Shown: positions 17,543 to 26,497, numbered from the stretch's first letter. The stretch: DNA of 64,000 nt from Bdellovibrionales bacterium (GCA_016786465.1 JAEUWC010000010.1:1-64000); one strand, 5' to 3'. The notes: generated by a model from the letters alone, not told the origin. Numbers and translations are program-made.

Positions 17543-19789
17543 ATGTCGCGAATTTTTTGGCCTTTATCCCTAGCCCTGAGCCTTGTTTCAGTGCCCGCTT
17601 CTTGGGCCCAAAAAGGCACGCCCAAAGCACCCATTGATGAAGTGAACGTCTTCATCGGTTCAGGCGGGACTTTGTATTCTGCAGGGATGACCTTTCCAGC
17701 CGCGGCCGTTCCTTTTGGGATGGTTCGCGTGGGCCCCGACGGAAAGTTTTCGGGTCCGCTTTTTTTCCTAAACCAAGCGAACATCGCCACGGCCGGATAC
17801 GCTCCGATCCAACGAAAAGTTTATGGCTTTAGTCACACGCGGCTGCAAGGCGCAGGTCTGAAAGAAGGCGGAGCGTTTCGAGTTCTTCCCGTTCTTTTCA
17901 AAGACGGAAAAAGTCCCGATGACCGGCTTCGCAAGAAGGGCCTTCGTTTCAAAAAGAAAACTGAAAGCGCAAGCCCCGGTTACTATGCCGTTCGCCTAAA
18001 GAACAAGATCACGGCTGAAATGACTTCGACGGGAAATTGTTCAATTCAGCGATACAGCATCCCGAAAGGGACGACCGAAAACTTCGCGCTTTCAATCGAC
18101 GCTACCGCCAACCTTTCATCGCCCGATAAGAAAAGTAGCGACAGTCAGATTTCGACCCAAGCCAGTGGACAGATCATTCAGGGGTACACGCTTTTCAAAG
18201 GCGACTTTTCAAACCGCTACGACGGAACACCCTATCACTTTTACGCCAAGCTTTCGCGCGTGCCCACCGAAGTCATCGAACAAGGCGACAAGCTTTGGTT
18301 GGTCTGGAAAGATCATCCTGAAGAAGTCCTTCTGAAGTCCTGCTTAAGCGCCGTCAGCCAGGCGAACGCCGAATTGAATTTCTCGGCCGAAGTCGCGCAG
18401 ACGGATTTGGAATCAGCGGTGAAAAGCGCTCGATCGCAATGGTCACTTTGGTTGGATCGCGCAAAAATTCAAAGTAGCAGCCCGTCCGTCCGCATCCGTT
18501 ATTACAGCGCCCTTTATCGTGCCGGATTAATGCCGACGCGCTTTCAAGATTCCAATGGTGAATACATGGGCTTCGGAAGGGTTGCAGGAACTGCGCAAGG
18601 CTTCACCTATTATACGGATCTTTCGCTTTGGGATTCGTTTCGAACCCTGCACCCGCTTTACAATCTGATTGCGCCCGAAGTTCAGCTTTCCGTTTTGAAA
18701 AGTTTGCTGACGATGGCCCGAAGCTTTGGAAACGTGTTCCCAATTTGGCCTGCAGGAAGCGGCGAAGGCGGCAGCATGTTCGGCTTTCCTGCTCATTTTC
18801 TTTTTGCAGAATCGTGGGCAAAAAAACTTCCAGGTTTGACCCAGGCTGATGCTCAAGAAGCGCTGACGTTCATGAAAAACGCAGCATTGCACCCCGGCGC
18901 ACTTTGCGGCGGCAGTTTGGGCTATTGCGCTTCCGATGTCGAAAGCAAATCAGTCAGTAAGACCCTGGAAGTTTCCTGGGCCAACGGTGTTTCCGCGGCT
19001 TTTGCCCAAAGCCTAGGGGATACTCAGGCTGCGACTGAATTTGAAGCTGCGTCCCTGGGTTTTGAAAAAATCTGGAATCCCAAGAACCAGCTATTTACCC
19101 CGCGCGATTCCACCGGAAAATTTCTGAAGATCGCACCTAAACTGACTTCCTTCATCGATTTCCTTGGAATCAACGACCACGCATATGCCGAAGGGACTCC
19201 GCACCAATGGCGCTATTCGATCCCTCACCGCGCCGATCGCTTGATTGAACTGATGGGCGGACCCAAGAAATTTGAAAAAGAACTTTGCGCCTTCATGGGC
19301 GGAGCCAGCCGAAACCGAAGCGCCATCAGCCCGGGCTGGGGATACTGGCTGGGGAACGAACACGATTTTCACGCCCTGTACCTTTTCAACGACGTGAACC
19401 GTCCTGAATTGACTCAGTACTGGGCACGTTGGGCATTGGAAACCCGCTTTGGTGATTCCGTGGACGGGCTAGACGGAAACGACGATTCTGGATCGACGTC
19501 GGCTTGGTACCTGCTTTCGGCGCTGGGCATTTACCCCCAGCCTGGAACCGAAAATTACTGGATCGGTTCCCCGGTCGTTGAATCAGCAGACTTGAATCTG
19601 GGACAGGGGCATAGCTTAAAGGTTCGCGTTCAAAACCAGGGCGTCAAAAACGTTTATGTTCAGAAAGCCAGCTTGAACGGTAAAGCCATTTGCAAGCCCT
19701 TCATTCGCCATTCAGATTTGGTGGATGGCGAACTTCGTTTTGAAATGGGACCAACGCCCGCGCAAAGCGGCGGATTCAGCTGCCCTTAA
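17543..19789 (+). CDS. glycoside hydrolase family 92, exported alpha-mannosidase
   Basis: The start is set at 17543 because MSRIFWPLSLALSLVSVPA is a good signal peptide ending at WAQ; the upstream 17 codons are not. Length 748 residues, typical for GH92. Family blocks are clear: PFGMVRVGPDG, GFSHTRLQGAG, YTDLSLWDSFRT, AGSGEGGSMFG, GNEHDFHALYLFN and the catalytic acid pair in GNDDSGSTSAWYLLSALG. GH92 enzymes are calcium-dependent exo-mannosidases on alpha-1,2 (also 1,3/1,6) mannose. It stands alone rather than in a polysaccharide locus, and its end overlaps the convergent LysR gene by 4 bases. Confidence 0.92.
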   Translation: MSRIFWPLSLALSLVSVPASWAQKGTPKAPIDEVNVFIGSGGTLYSAGMTFPAAAVPFGMVRVGPDGKFSGPLFFLNQANIATAGYAPIQRKVYGFSHTRLQGAGLKEGGAFRVLPVLFKDGKSPDDRLRKKGLRFKKKTESASPGYYAVRLKNKITAEMTSTGNCSIQRYSIPKGTTENFALSIDATANLSSPDKKSSDSQISTQASGQIIQGYTLFKGDFSNRYDGTPYHFYAKLSRVPTEVIEQGDKLWLVWKDHPEEVLLKSCLSAVSQANAELNFSAEVAQTDLESAVKSARSQWSLWLDRAKIQSSSPSVRIRYYSALYRAGLMPTRFQDSNGEYMGFGRVAGTAQGFTYYTDLSLWDSFRTLHPLYNLIAPEVQLSVLKSLLTMARSFGNVFPIWPAGSGEGGSMFGFPAHFLFAESWAKKLPGLTQADAQEALTFMKNAALHPGALCGGSLGYCASDVESKSVSKTLEVSWANGVSAAFAQSLGDTQAATEFEAASLGFEKIWNPKNQLFTPRDSTGKFLKIAPKLTSFIDFLGINDHAYAEGTPHQWRYSIPHRADRLIELMGGPKKFEKELCAFMGGASRNRSAISPGWGYWLGNEHDFHALYLFNDVNRPELTQYWARWALETRFGDSVDGLDGNDDSGSTSAWYLLSALGIYPQPGTENYWIGSPVVESADLNLGQGHSLKVRVQNQGVKNVYVQKASLNGKAICKPFIRHSDLVDGELRFEMGPTPAQSGGFSCP

Positions 19790-20688
19790 GAATCCAGGCA
19801 GCCACCCATCCTTTTTTTCAAATGCGTGTAAAAGTAATCAATTGCAACGCGAACCTTTGCAGGCGTCTGCTTGTCGCGGTGATAGACGATATGCACCGCT
19901 GAATCCGGGCTTCGCCATTCAGGCAAAACTTGAACCAAGCGACCTTCTTGAACGTCTTCTAAGCAAACCACTTCGGGTAAAAGTGCGATCCCCGAACCGG
20001 AACGAACATAATTCTTCACCGCCGTCAGATCGTTTGAAAGAAATCGCGAATTCGTTCGGACCACCTTCTTTTGTTTTTCAGTCACCAAGATCCATTCGGT
20101 TTCGGAAAAGTCCGGATGAAAAGCGATGCATTCCATTTCGGAAAGATCATCGGGCGACACGATCTTCTTTCCTTTTAAGTACGACGGACTTGCGTAAAGC
20201 TTCAGTGAAAGTTCACCCAGCTTTTTTAGGACCAGGGACGAATCTTCCAAAGCACCGCTTCGGAAAGCCAGGTCAATGTTTTCGGCAATCAAGTCGACTA
20301 CTCGATCCGTTAAAACCAATTCGACCGAAATTTTTGGATAAGCGGCCAAGAATCCCGGAACCAATCCAGCTAAGATCTGTGAACCCATTTCCATGGTCGC
20401 CGTCAGCCGAAGGTGCCCTTGGGGTTCACCGGCTGTCCCCGTTGTTTCCTTGGCAGCATGATCAATCTCGGCCAATAAAACTTTGCATCTTTCATAAAAG
20501 CGACGGCCTTCTTCGGTCAGGCGAAGCTGCCGGGTCGTTCGCTGCAAAAGAGAAATCCCCAAATCCTTTTCCAGCTGCGAAATCTTCGAGCTTAAAGTCG
20601 ACTTGGGTATTTTTAGCTTCTTGGCAGCACCGCTAAAGCTGCCGTTCTGGATGACTTCCGAAAACAGGGGCAAAGCATTCAGGTCCAT
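19786..20688 (-). CDS. LysR-family transcriptional regulator
   Basis: 300 residues from MDLNALPLFSEV, the standard LysR start; an upstream in-frame extension to 20766 is not conserved in character. The N-terminal winged helix (FSGAAKKLKIPKSTLSSKIS) and the linker helix are followed by a periplasmic-binding-type effector domain with ...LRLTATMEMGSQILAGLV. It resembles the AaeR/DmlR-like subgroup. The divergent ankyrin gene at 20818 is a possible target; a dyad at 20699-20714 may be its own operator. Confidence 0.92.
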   Translation of the reverse strand: MDLNALPLFSEVIQNGSFSGAAKKLKIPKSTLSSKISQLEKDLGISLLQRTTRQLRLTEEGRRFYERCKVLLAEIDHAAKETTGTAGEPQGHLRLTATMEMGSQILAGLVPGFLAAYPKISVELVLTDRVVDLIAENIDLAFRSGALEDSSLVLKKLGELSLKLYASPSYLKGKKIVSPDDLSEMECIAFHPDFSETEWILVTEKQKKVVRTNSRFLSNDLTAVKNYVRSGSGIALLPEVVCLEDVQEGRLVQVLPEWRSPDSAVHIVYHRDKQTPAKVRVAIDYFYTHLKKRMGGCLDS

Positions 20689-20692
20689 TCTC

Positions 20693-20730
20693 GGTACCTT
20701 AGACGATTGTCGAAGTTTTAGACAGGTACC
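20693..20730. promoter_or_regulatory. candidate LysR operator with flanking GGTACC repeats
   Basis: TTAGACGATTGTCGAA (20699-20714) is a dyad (TTAGAC/GTCGAA, 5 of 6 pairs, 4-base centre) containing LysR-style T-N11-A spacing. It is bracketed by two GGTACC hexamers (20693-20698 and 20725-20730), and a second TTAGAC copy lies at 20719-20723. It sits 5 bases upstream of the LysR start codon, where autoregulation is common for this family. Confidence 0.4.
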
Positions 20731-20817
20731 CCCCGCCAATCGGGTGAAAAAAGGCCAGTTTTCCACGGGTTAGGGGAACCTAGAAATGGCCCAGATCATG
20801 AAATACCCTAGGGCAGG

Positions 20818-21759
20818 ATGATGGCTTGTAAACCCCACCGATTTACGGTTTCAGCGATTTCAGCAGTGATGCTCTGGGCTGCCCCACAGGCTGCTTTCGC
20901 GCTGCCGATGCCACCCCAGGCCCAAACCGCAAAGAAATCAACCGCGGTCGAGACCCCTGAAAATCAAAAGCTTTTTTCGGCCATTGAAACCGGATCGACC
21001 CTTCAGATTCGCCAGGCTTTAGATTCAGGTGCCAACCCAAACTTCCGAAGCAAGAAGGCTTTATACGCCCCGGTACTATTCCGTGCGATGGCCAACGGAA
21101 GCGCCCCTGCAGTTGCACTTTTGATTGCCGCCGGCGCCCAGGTTGAAAGCACCGATCACCGAGGAACCCCGATTCTAGTCGCAGCCGCATCGCTTGCGCA
21201 TTCGGGTGCGCAGAAAATCATCGACGCAATCGAAGTCTTGATCGTTCGCGGTCGCGCAAACCCAAATGCGCAAGACACGGCCTACGTCGGCGACGATCGT
21301 ACAGCACTTCAAGCGGCCGCTTCGGGTGGATCGCTTCGCTTGGTCAAACTTCTTTTGGCAGCCGGCGCGGATCCCAATCGCTTGAATCGCCACAATGAAT
21401 CAGCCCTGCACTTTGCCGCCGAAAAAGGACATACCGCGATTGTACAGGAACTTTTGAAGTGGGGAGCACTTCCTGATTTGAAGTCTCGCCACACGGCCAT
21501 GACCCCATTGATGGTCGCGGCTGAAAACGGGAACTTGGATGTGATTCAGGTTCTGGTTCAAGAAAACGTTCGGCGCGACGCCAAGAACGCTTTTGGAAAA
21601 ACCCCGCTGGATCTGGCGCGCGCGAAGATGAATCCAAACAAAGGCCGGACCCCTGCCGCAGTCCGCGCGAAGTTTCTGCGCACGGTCCGATTTCTAGAAA
21701 AGCTGAGCTTTGAAAAAGCTTCAAAGCCTGCGCTTCAAAAAGCGCGCGTGGCTACCTGA
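20818..21759 (+). CDS. exported ankyrin-repeat protein
   Basis: 313 residues with an N-terminal signal peptide (cut near AFA, residue 28) and then about six ankyrin repeats, seen as SGANPNFRSKK, AAGAQVESTDHRG, ALQAAASGGSLRLVKLLLAAGADPN, ALHFAAEKGHTAIVQELLKWGA and PLMVAAENGNLDVIQVLV. Ankyrin repeats bind protein partners; the partner here is unknown but should be periplasmic or extracellular. AGGATG gives a Shine-Dalgarno; two ATGs are adjacent. Its last 39 bases overlap the convergent hydrolase-like gene. Confidence 0.85.
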   Translation: MMACKPHRFTVSAISAVMLWAAPQAAFALPMPPQAQTAKKSTAVETPENQKLFSAIETGSTLQIRQALDSGANPNFRSKKALYAPVLFRAMANGSAPAVALLIAAGAQVESTDHRGTPILVAAASLAHSGAQKIIDAIEVLIVRGRANPNAQDTAYVGDDRTALQAAASGGSLRLVKLLLAAGADPNRLNRHNESALHFAAEKGHTAIVQELLKWGALPDLKSRHTAMTPLMVAAENGNLDVIQVLVQENVRRDAKNAFGKTPLDLARAKMNPNKGRTPAAVRAKFLRTVRFLEKLSFEKASKPALQKARVAT

Positions 21760-22551
21760 AAAGAAAAGTTCCGATAAAACAATCGAAGTGACATGGCCGA
21801 AATTAAAGAAAAGGTATTGGGGTTTTCCCCAAGCTTCCCAAAGCTGGTACTGGTTTTTGGTAAATACTTTTTTGTCCTGGTCCCCACCCACAAAGCGAAT
21901 CATTTTGCTTTGTGACGGATCTGCTACCTGCGCAGGTTCATACACGATCACTTTTGCCAGTTCGGCCTGAAGTACGGCACGGTCGGTTGTTCCCAGTGCA
22001 GCCATCTGCGCTTCTTGCACTTTCACCCACTGGGCCGAAACGGTGTAAGCCAAAAGTTCAGGAAGGCCAGCACCCGCGACCAAAAGGACGGCCGGCCCGA
22101 TCTTTGGCCGAATGCCTTTGACCACCGATGCGACTACCCCACCTAGACTTGAACCCATCACACCGAAAGTTCCCTTGTACCGACCCATCACTGCGTCTGC
22201 GAACACGATTCCGTTTTGCAAAATGACGTTGAAATAGTCCAAGCGCGAAAGTTCGACTTGATCAAATTTCCAATCCTTCAGGACCAGAACGCGAACACCA
22301 ATCCCGCAAAGACGTGCGGCTTGAATTTTATCCAAAACCGTCATGTTGGCCGTCGAAGGAAACAAGATGACCGTCTTTTCGGGGTCGTAAACTTTTCCTT
22401 TTTTCTTGGGATTGAACTTCAAAGCCGAAAGGTCGTTCGGAAACCCTGTGACGTCGGTGACTTCGCATCCGCCTGCTTGCGCCTGAAGGGCAAAAATGAA
22501 AGACGCAAAAACCCCGACGGCCGCTAGCCTAAACGAATTCCAAGTGATCAT
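21721..22551 (-). CDS. exported alpha/beta-hydrolase-like protein, fourth gene of the pot operon
   Basis: 276 residues with a signal peptide ending near AQA (residue 26). The mature part has a fold-like series: TVILFPSTAN (strand), FGVMGSSLGGVVASVV (nucleophile elbow G-x-S-x-G-like, GSSLGG) and a late FNFGHVTSI that could supply the His. The acidic residue may be in RFVGGDQDK. I infer an esterase/lipase-type fold; activity is not certain. It begins 9 bases after potC ends, exactly where potD would be expected, yet it does not resemble the PotD periplasmic binding protein. Confidence 0.6.
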   Translation of the reverse strand: MITWNSFRLAAVGVFASFIFALQAQAGGCEVTDVTGFPNDLSALKFNPKKKGKVYDPEKTVILFPSTANMTVLDKIQAARLCGIGVRVLVLKDWKFDQVELSRLDYFNVILQNGIVFADAVMGRYKGTFGVMGSSLGGVVASVVKGIRPKIGPAVLLVAGAGLPELLAYTVSAQWVKVQEAQMAALGTTDRAVLQAELAKVIVYEPAQVADPSQSKMIRFVGGDQDKKVFTKNQYQLWEAWGKPQYLFFNFGHVTSIVLSELFFSGSHARFLKRRL

Positions 22552-22560
22552 GCAGAAATG

Positions 22561-23373
22561 CTAACCAGCTCGACCCGGTTTTGGCGAACGAAAAGCGATC
22601 AAAACCGCAACCGCAGTCAGGCCCAGCATCAGGCTCGAAAGTGCATTGATCGCGGGGCTGACGCCAAAACGAATCATGGAATAGATTTTAACGGGAAGCG
22701 TTTCTGACCCAACGCCCGAAGTAAAAAAGGTAATCAGGAAGTCATCGAAAGATAAGGTGAAAGCCATCAACGCGCCGCTGATCACGCCCGGCAGAATCAA
22801 AGGAAAAGTCACTTTCCAAAACGTTTGCCAAGGCGAGGCACCCAGATCACGCGCTGCTTCTTCAAGCGTTCTATCAAATCCGTGTAATCGGGAACGAACC
22901 GTCATGATGACGTAAGAAACGCTGAAAGTGACATGTGCTAGAACAATTGAAAACATTCCCAACGTCATTTTCAAAAGTACAAACCAAATCAAAAGCGAAA
23001 GCCCCATCACGATTTCCGGCATCACTATGGGGATGTGAATCATCGTGTCCATCCACTGCTTTCCACGAAAACGGGAACGTTCTAATGCCAGTGCGGCCGT
23101 CGTCCCGATCGCACTTGAAATCAAAGTCGAAAAACCGGCGATCATCAGACTGACCGTAAAGGCTTCCAAGATCGATTGATCCGAAAAAACTTGCTGGTAC
23201 CAGTGCAAGGTCCACTCTTTCGGACCCCCAGGCTCTCCCTTCAAAAAGGATCCCAACACCAAGGTGATCAATGGAATGTACAAAATCGCGTACGTGAAAA
23301 CGGCAACACCCTTGGCCGACCAGGGCGCCCGGGGACGAACACGAAAAACATCGGCTTCTTTCGAACTAGCCAT
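22561..23373 (-). CDS. potC: ABC transporter permease, spermidine/putrescine type
   Basis: Start chosen at 23373 (MASSKEAD), 270 residues, overlapping potB by 8 bases; a longer reading from 23424 adds 17 charged residues. About six membrane segments. The permease EAA loop reads EEAARDLGASPWQTFWKVTF, the contact site for the ATPase. The C-terminal FDDFLITFFTSG block is typical of PotC. It imports polyamines (or a similar cation) with PotA and PotB; no binding protein is encoded next to it. Confidence 0.9.
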   Translation of the reverse strand: MASSKEADVFRVRPRAPWSAKGVAVFTYAILYIPLITLVLGSFLKGEPGGPKEWTLHWYQQVFSDQSILEAFTVSLMIAGFSTLISSAIGTTAALALERSRFRGKQWMDTMIHIPIVMPEIVMGLSLLIWFVLLKMTLGMFSIVLAHVTFSVSYVIMTVRSRLHGFDRTLEEAARDLGASPWQTFWKVTFPLILPGVISGALMAFTLSFDDFLITFFTSGVGSETLPVKIYSMIRFGVSPAINALSSLMLGLTAVAVLIAFRSPKPGRAG

Positions 23374-24208
23374 TTTCTGCCCCCGCACCCCTTGTGGAAT
23401 GGGCCGCTTTTCCGGTTTCGCCACTGGACCGAATGTAAAAGATCAGGGAAAGCGTCACTACGCTCATCATCAAAAGCGAAAGCGCAGATCCAAATGGCCA
23501 ATCGCGGGTCTTTAAAAATTGTTCGGTGATCAGGTTGCCCATCAGCATCGATTTTGCGCCACCTAGGATGTCAGGAATCACAAATTCGCCCAGTGCCGGG
23601 GTGAACACAAAAACGCACCCCGTGATGATTCCGCTTTGGGTCTGAGGAATCAAAACCCGAAACACCACCTGCCAGGGCTTCGCGCCCAAATCCCGCGCGG
23701 CTTCGATCAACGTGAAATCAAAGCGATCGATGGCCACAAAAAGCGGCAGGATCATGAAGGGCAAGTAGTTGGTCAGCATTCCAAACGCGACCGCCAGTCC
23801 ACCTTGGCCGCCTTCAGGCAAAAGCGCGCGAATGGCGTAAACGCGGACGATGAAATTGGTCCAAAACGGCAATACGGTCAAAGCGACCAAAAGATTTTTG
23901 AAAGCCGGGCGCGAAGTCGCCATCACATACGCGACCGGGTAACCCATCAAAAGACAAGCCAGCGTCGTGGATCCTGCCAAAAGCAGGCTTTGAAGAAAAA
24001 TCTTGATGTATATTCCGTCAAACGCGCGAAGGTAATTGGCAAAACTAAAATCCAGGACCACACCCCCGTAAGTGCCACGCGTCCCAAGGCTATAGATTGC
24101 AACAATCGCCAAAGGCACGATGAAAAAAAGCCCAAGCCAACCCAAAGCCGGCCAAAGTTCCCAAGGCGGATAGCGTTTGATTCTAGGGTATTCGTCACCC
24201 ACCGACAT
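23366..24208 (-). CDS. potB: ABC transporter permease, spermidine/putrescine type
   Basis: 280 residues from MSVGDEYPRI; an upstream in-frame start at 24238 lies deeper inside potA. Six predicted membrane segments. Family blocks: LTVLPFWTNFIVRVYAIRAL, the EAA loop IEAARDLGAKPWQVVFRV and PALGEFVIPDILGG. Inner-membrane partner of PotC. It overlaps the end of potA by 14 bases and the start of potC by 8, so all three are translated together. Confidence 0.92.
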   Translation of the reverse strand: MSVGDEYPRIKRYPPWELWPALGWLGLFFIVPLAIVAIYSLGTRGTYGGVVLDFSFANYLRAFDGIYIKIFLQSLLLAGSTTLACLLMGYPVAYVMATSRPAFKNLLVALTVLPFWTNFIVRVYAIRALLPEGGQGGLAVAFGMLTNYLPFMILPLFVAIDRFDFTLIEAARDLGAKPWQVVFRVLIPQTQSGIITGCVFVFTPALGEFVIPDILGGAKSMLMGNLITEQFLKTRDWPFGSALSLLMMSVVTLSLIFYIRSSGETGKAAHSTRGAGAENG

Positions 24209-25448
24209 TTTGAAGTCCCGAGACTGGATCCGTTGCAACCGCGTCCACGGTCGATGTCGTCAACGGCGCGCTGGCCACCGACACCGTGCCATTGCACTGA
24301 AGCAGGCAGTCTTCCGGAAACCAGGCGATGTAAACTTTTTCACCCTGAACAAAGGTCTTCTTTGCACTAACGGCGGTATTGGGCACCGATACCGTCAGCG
24401 ACTGACCTTCTTTAGAAAGCGGCAAAGCGACCGTGAAGTGGGTCACGGGCCCCAAATAAAGGATGTCTTTCAAAACGCCTTCGATCACGTTTTGTTCCTG
24501 CCCGGGGCTGGACTTTAAAACCTTCAGCTTTTCGGGCCGAATCAACACGCGCGCGGATTGTCCGACCTGGGCCGTAGGAAGCGGGCGGCTTCCGTCTCGG
24601 GACCCCTTTACGGTGATCGGGCGGCGGGCCAATGGTGACTGAACCACGATTCGGTCGGCTTGGACTTCCTTGATATCGGCTTCCATCGAATTCGCCGTAC
24701 CGATGAACTGGGCGACAAATGGGGTGCGGGGGTATTCGTAAATTTCCTGCGGAGTGCCCATCTGTTCGATCAGACCGTTATTCATCACGGCAATTCGGTC
24801 AGAAAGGGTCAGGGCTTCTTCTTGATCGTGGGTCACAAAGATGAAGGTCATCTTCAGACGGCGTTGCAGGGTCAGAAGTTCCATCTGCATCTGCTGGCGA
24901 AGCTTCAAATCCAGGGCCGAAAGCGGTTCGTCCAAAAGAAGGATTTTCGGGCGGTTGGCCAAGGCACGGGCCAAAGCAATGCGCTGCTGCTGTCCGCCGG
25001 ACAAGGTCGTGATCGGGCGATCTGCAAAAGCTTCCATCTGGACCAGCGCCAGGGATTCACGAACGGCTTCGTCGATTTTTTCTCGGGTCCAGCCCTTGGC
25101 TTCGCCCTTCATTTTTGGGCCAAACGCCACGTTTTCACGAACCGAAAGGTGCGGGAAAAGAGCGTACTTTTGAAAGACCAGGTTGAAGGGCCTTTGATTG
25201 GCAGGAAGCGGGTCGATTCGGACACCGTCCAGCGAAATGGTGCCGCCTGACGGCCGCTCAAACCCCGAAATCATGCGAAGCAGGGTCGTTTTTCCGCAAC
25301 CGCTAGGCCCTAGCAAAGAAAAGAACTCGCCCTCTTTGATCGTTAGATCGACTCCTCGTACGGCCTGGAAAATTCCGCCAGTATCTGGAGAGCTAAAGTC
25401 TTTGGTAACGCCTAAAATTTCTAACATGACAGACTTCTTATCGGTCAA
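24195..25448 (-). CDS. potA: spermidine/putrescine ABC transporter ATP-binding protein
   Basis: 417 residues. Walker A GPSGCGKTT, Q-loop LVFQKYALFPHL, signature LSGGQQQRIALARAL, Walker B ILLLDEPLSALD and switch FVTHDQEEA. The C-terminal regulatory OB domain (TOBE, about 280-390) fits the PotA/FbpC group. The last 25 residues are a Thr/Val/Ala-rich tail beyond the usual PotA end. It is the first gene of potA-potB-potC-hydrolase. The promoter should lie at 25449-25500, upstream of the HU terminator, but no good hexamers stand out. Confidence 0.92.
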   Translation of the reverse strand: MTDKKSVMLEILGVTKDFSSPDTGGIFQAVRGVDLTIKEGEFFSLLGPSGCGKTTLLRMISGFERPSGGTISLDGVRIDPLPANQRPFNLVFQKYALFPHLSVRENVAFGPKMKGEAKGWTREKIDEAVRESLALVQMEAFADRPITTLSGGQQQRIALARALANRPKILLLDEPLSALDLKLRQQMQMELLTLQRRLKMTFIFVTHDQEEALTLSDRIAVMNNGLIEQMGTPQEIYEYPRTPFVAQFIGTANSMEADIKEVQADRIVVQSPLARRPITVKGSRDGSRPLPTAQVGQSARVLIRPEKLKVLKSSPGQEQNVIEGVLKDILYLGPVTHFTVALPLSKEGQSLTVSVPNTAVSAKKTFVQGEKVYIAWFPEDCLLQCNGTVSVASAPLTTSTVDAVATDPVSGLQNVGG

Positions 25449-25502
25449 AGCCGGAGCGGTTATGAGCAGTGATTAGTAACGCACCTTCCTATTCGCACTG
25501 CG

Positions 25503-25535
25503 AAAAAAAAGCCACCCTAATGACTTAGGGTGGCT
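25503..25535 (-). terminator. intrinsic terminator behind the HU gene
   Basis: A perfect 11-base stem AGCCACCCTAA / TTAGGGTGGCT (25510-25520 with 25525-25535) with the 4-base loop TGAC is followed, on the minus strand, by eight T (complement of 25503-25510). It lies 31 bases after the HU stop and separates HU from potA. The plus strand also has a short T-run (25536-25544), so it may stop weak traffic in the other direction. Confidence 0.92.
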
Positions 25536-25565
25536 TCATTTTTTAGAGATTTCTCTAAATACGGC

Positions 25566-25838
25566 CTAGCGGATCGAGTCTTTGAACTCGCGGCCAGCGC
25601 GGAACTTAGGAACCATCATCGCTGGAATTTTGATTTCTTTTCCAGTTTGTGGGTTACGGCCGATGCGTGCTTTGCGCTTCGACTTGGTGAAGGTGCCGAA
25701 GCCGATCAAGGTGACGTCTTCGCCTTTTTTAACGCTTTTCTTCACGGTGTCGAGCATTGCGTTGATGACAGATTCTGCATCAACTTTGGTTAGCTTCGTG
25801 CTTTTTGCAATCGCATCAATCAATTGTGATTTGTTCAT
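25566..25838 (-). CDS. hup: HU-family DNA-binding protein
   Basis: 90 residues from MNKSQLIDAIA; a GGAGAG Shine-Dalgarno lies 8 bases before this ATG, which rules out the GTG three codons upstream. Typical HU: dimer helices, the GFGTFTKSKRKARIGRNPQTG core with the DNA-binding arm and the conserved Pro in IKIPAMMVPKF. Nucleoid protein that bends DNA nonspecifically. It has its own promoter (25899-25927) and a strong terminator, so it forms a monocistronic unit. Confidence 0.96.
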   Translation of the reverse strand: MNKSQLIDAIAKSTKLTKVDAESVINAMLDTVKKSVKKGEDVTLIGFGTFTKSKRKARIGRNPQTGKEIKIPAMMVPKFRAGREFKDSIR

Positions 25839-25898
25839 TTCAAACACTCTCCATTGGGTTTGTGGTTATGAATTGAGAGGAAATTCCCCTCGACGCAG

Positions 25899-25927
25899 AT
25901 GATGTCTAAGGGCTCTGGGCCTGTCAA
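25899..25927 (-). promoter_or_regulatory. sigma-70-type promoter for the HU gene
   Basis: On the minus strand TTGACA (plus 25922-25927) is a perfect -35. A 17-base spacer separates it from CATCAT (plus 25899-25904, 4 of 6 matches to TATAAT). Transcription would begin about 50 bases before the HU ATG. The -35 lies 9 bases past the stop of the cyclophilin gene. Confidence 0.6.
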
Positions 25928-25935
25928 AAGAAAAA

Positions 25936-26487
25936 TTATTCTCCCCGGACAATCTTCAATTCCGTGATCCGAATTTCTTGCTTCGGACGATCCATCGGAC
26001 CCGTTGCACAGGCGCCGATTTTTTCGACAGTGTCCATTCCTTTGACTACTTTTCCGAACACCGAATGCTTTCCGTCCAACCAAGGCGTCGGCACCAAAGT
26101 GATGAAAAACTGCGATCCGTTCGTGTTTGGACCTGCATTGGCCATGGAAAGCACCCCAGGACCCGTGTGGCGCAGGCTAGGATGGAACTCGTCTTTGAAA
26201 CGGTAGCCCGGGCCGCCAATCCCCTGACCCAGCGGATCTCCGCCCTGGATCATGAAATTCTTGATCACGCGGTGAAAAATCGTTCCGTTGTAAAAGGGCG
26301 CTTTGCCCTTTTCACCGGTTTTCGGATGGACGAATTCTTTTTCACCGGTCGCCAAACCCACGAAATTAGCCACTGTTTCAGGGGTTTTTTCTTCTTCAAG
26401 CGAGCAGATCCATTCTCCTGCAGTCGTCGTGAAGATCGCAAATAGCCCTTTACCCAAACCCAAATCCTTCGTTTCGATGTTTTGCAT
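25936..26487 (-). CDS. cyclophilin-type peptidyl-prolyl cis-trans isomerase
   Basis: 183 residues with the cyclophilin core: [20 protein letters not shown] (active-site Arg, Phe, Gln), [20 protein letters not shown] and [17 protein letters not shown]. No signal peptide is evident, so it is probably cytoplasmic, although the window's other genes are often exported. It accelerates Xaa-Pro isomerisation during folding. It is 10 bases downstream of the SH3b-barrel gene and may be co-transcribed with it and the Nudix gene. Confidence 0.93.
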   Translation of the reverse strand: MQNIETKDLGLGKGLFAIFTTTAGEWICSLEEEKTPETVANFVGLATGEKEFVHPKTGEKGKAPFYNGTIFHRVIKNFMIQGGDPLGQGIGGPGYRFKDEFHPSLRHTGPGVLSMANAGPNTNGSQFFITLVPTPWLDGKHSVFGKVVKGMDTVEKIGACATGPMDRPKQEIRITELKIVRGE

Positions 26488-26497
26488 GCAGGGAAAA

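Noticed and set aside
19725-20636. A 303-residue plus-strand ORF opposite the LysR gene.
   Set aside because: It is antisense to a well-supported LysR protein, has no recognisable domain and has a composition (many Ser, Arg, Pro) typical of shadow frames.
21721-22551. Calling the gene behind potC a PotD binding protein.
   Set aside because: Length and the presence of a signal peptide would fit, but the GSSLGG elbow and the lack of periplasmic-binding-protein motifs argue for an alpha/beta hydrolase fold.
23636-24370. A 244-residue plus-strand ORF opposite potB and potA.
   Set aside because: Its codons mirror the permease gene; it is highly charged with no plausible start signal.
25503-25535. 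A riboswitch or attenuator for potA.
   Set aside because: The hairpin with eight T is oriented to end the HU message and lies upstream of the potA promoter region on the opposite side, with no sign of an alternative structure.
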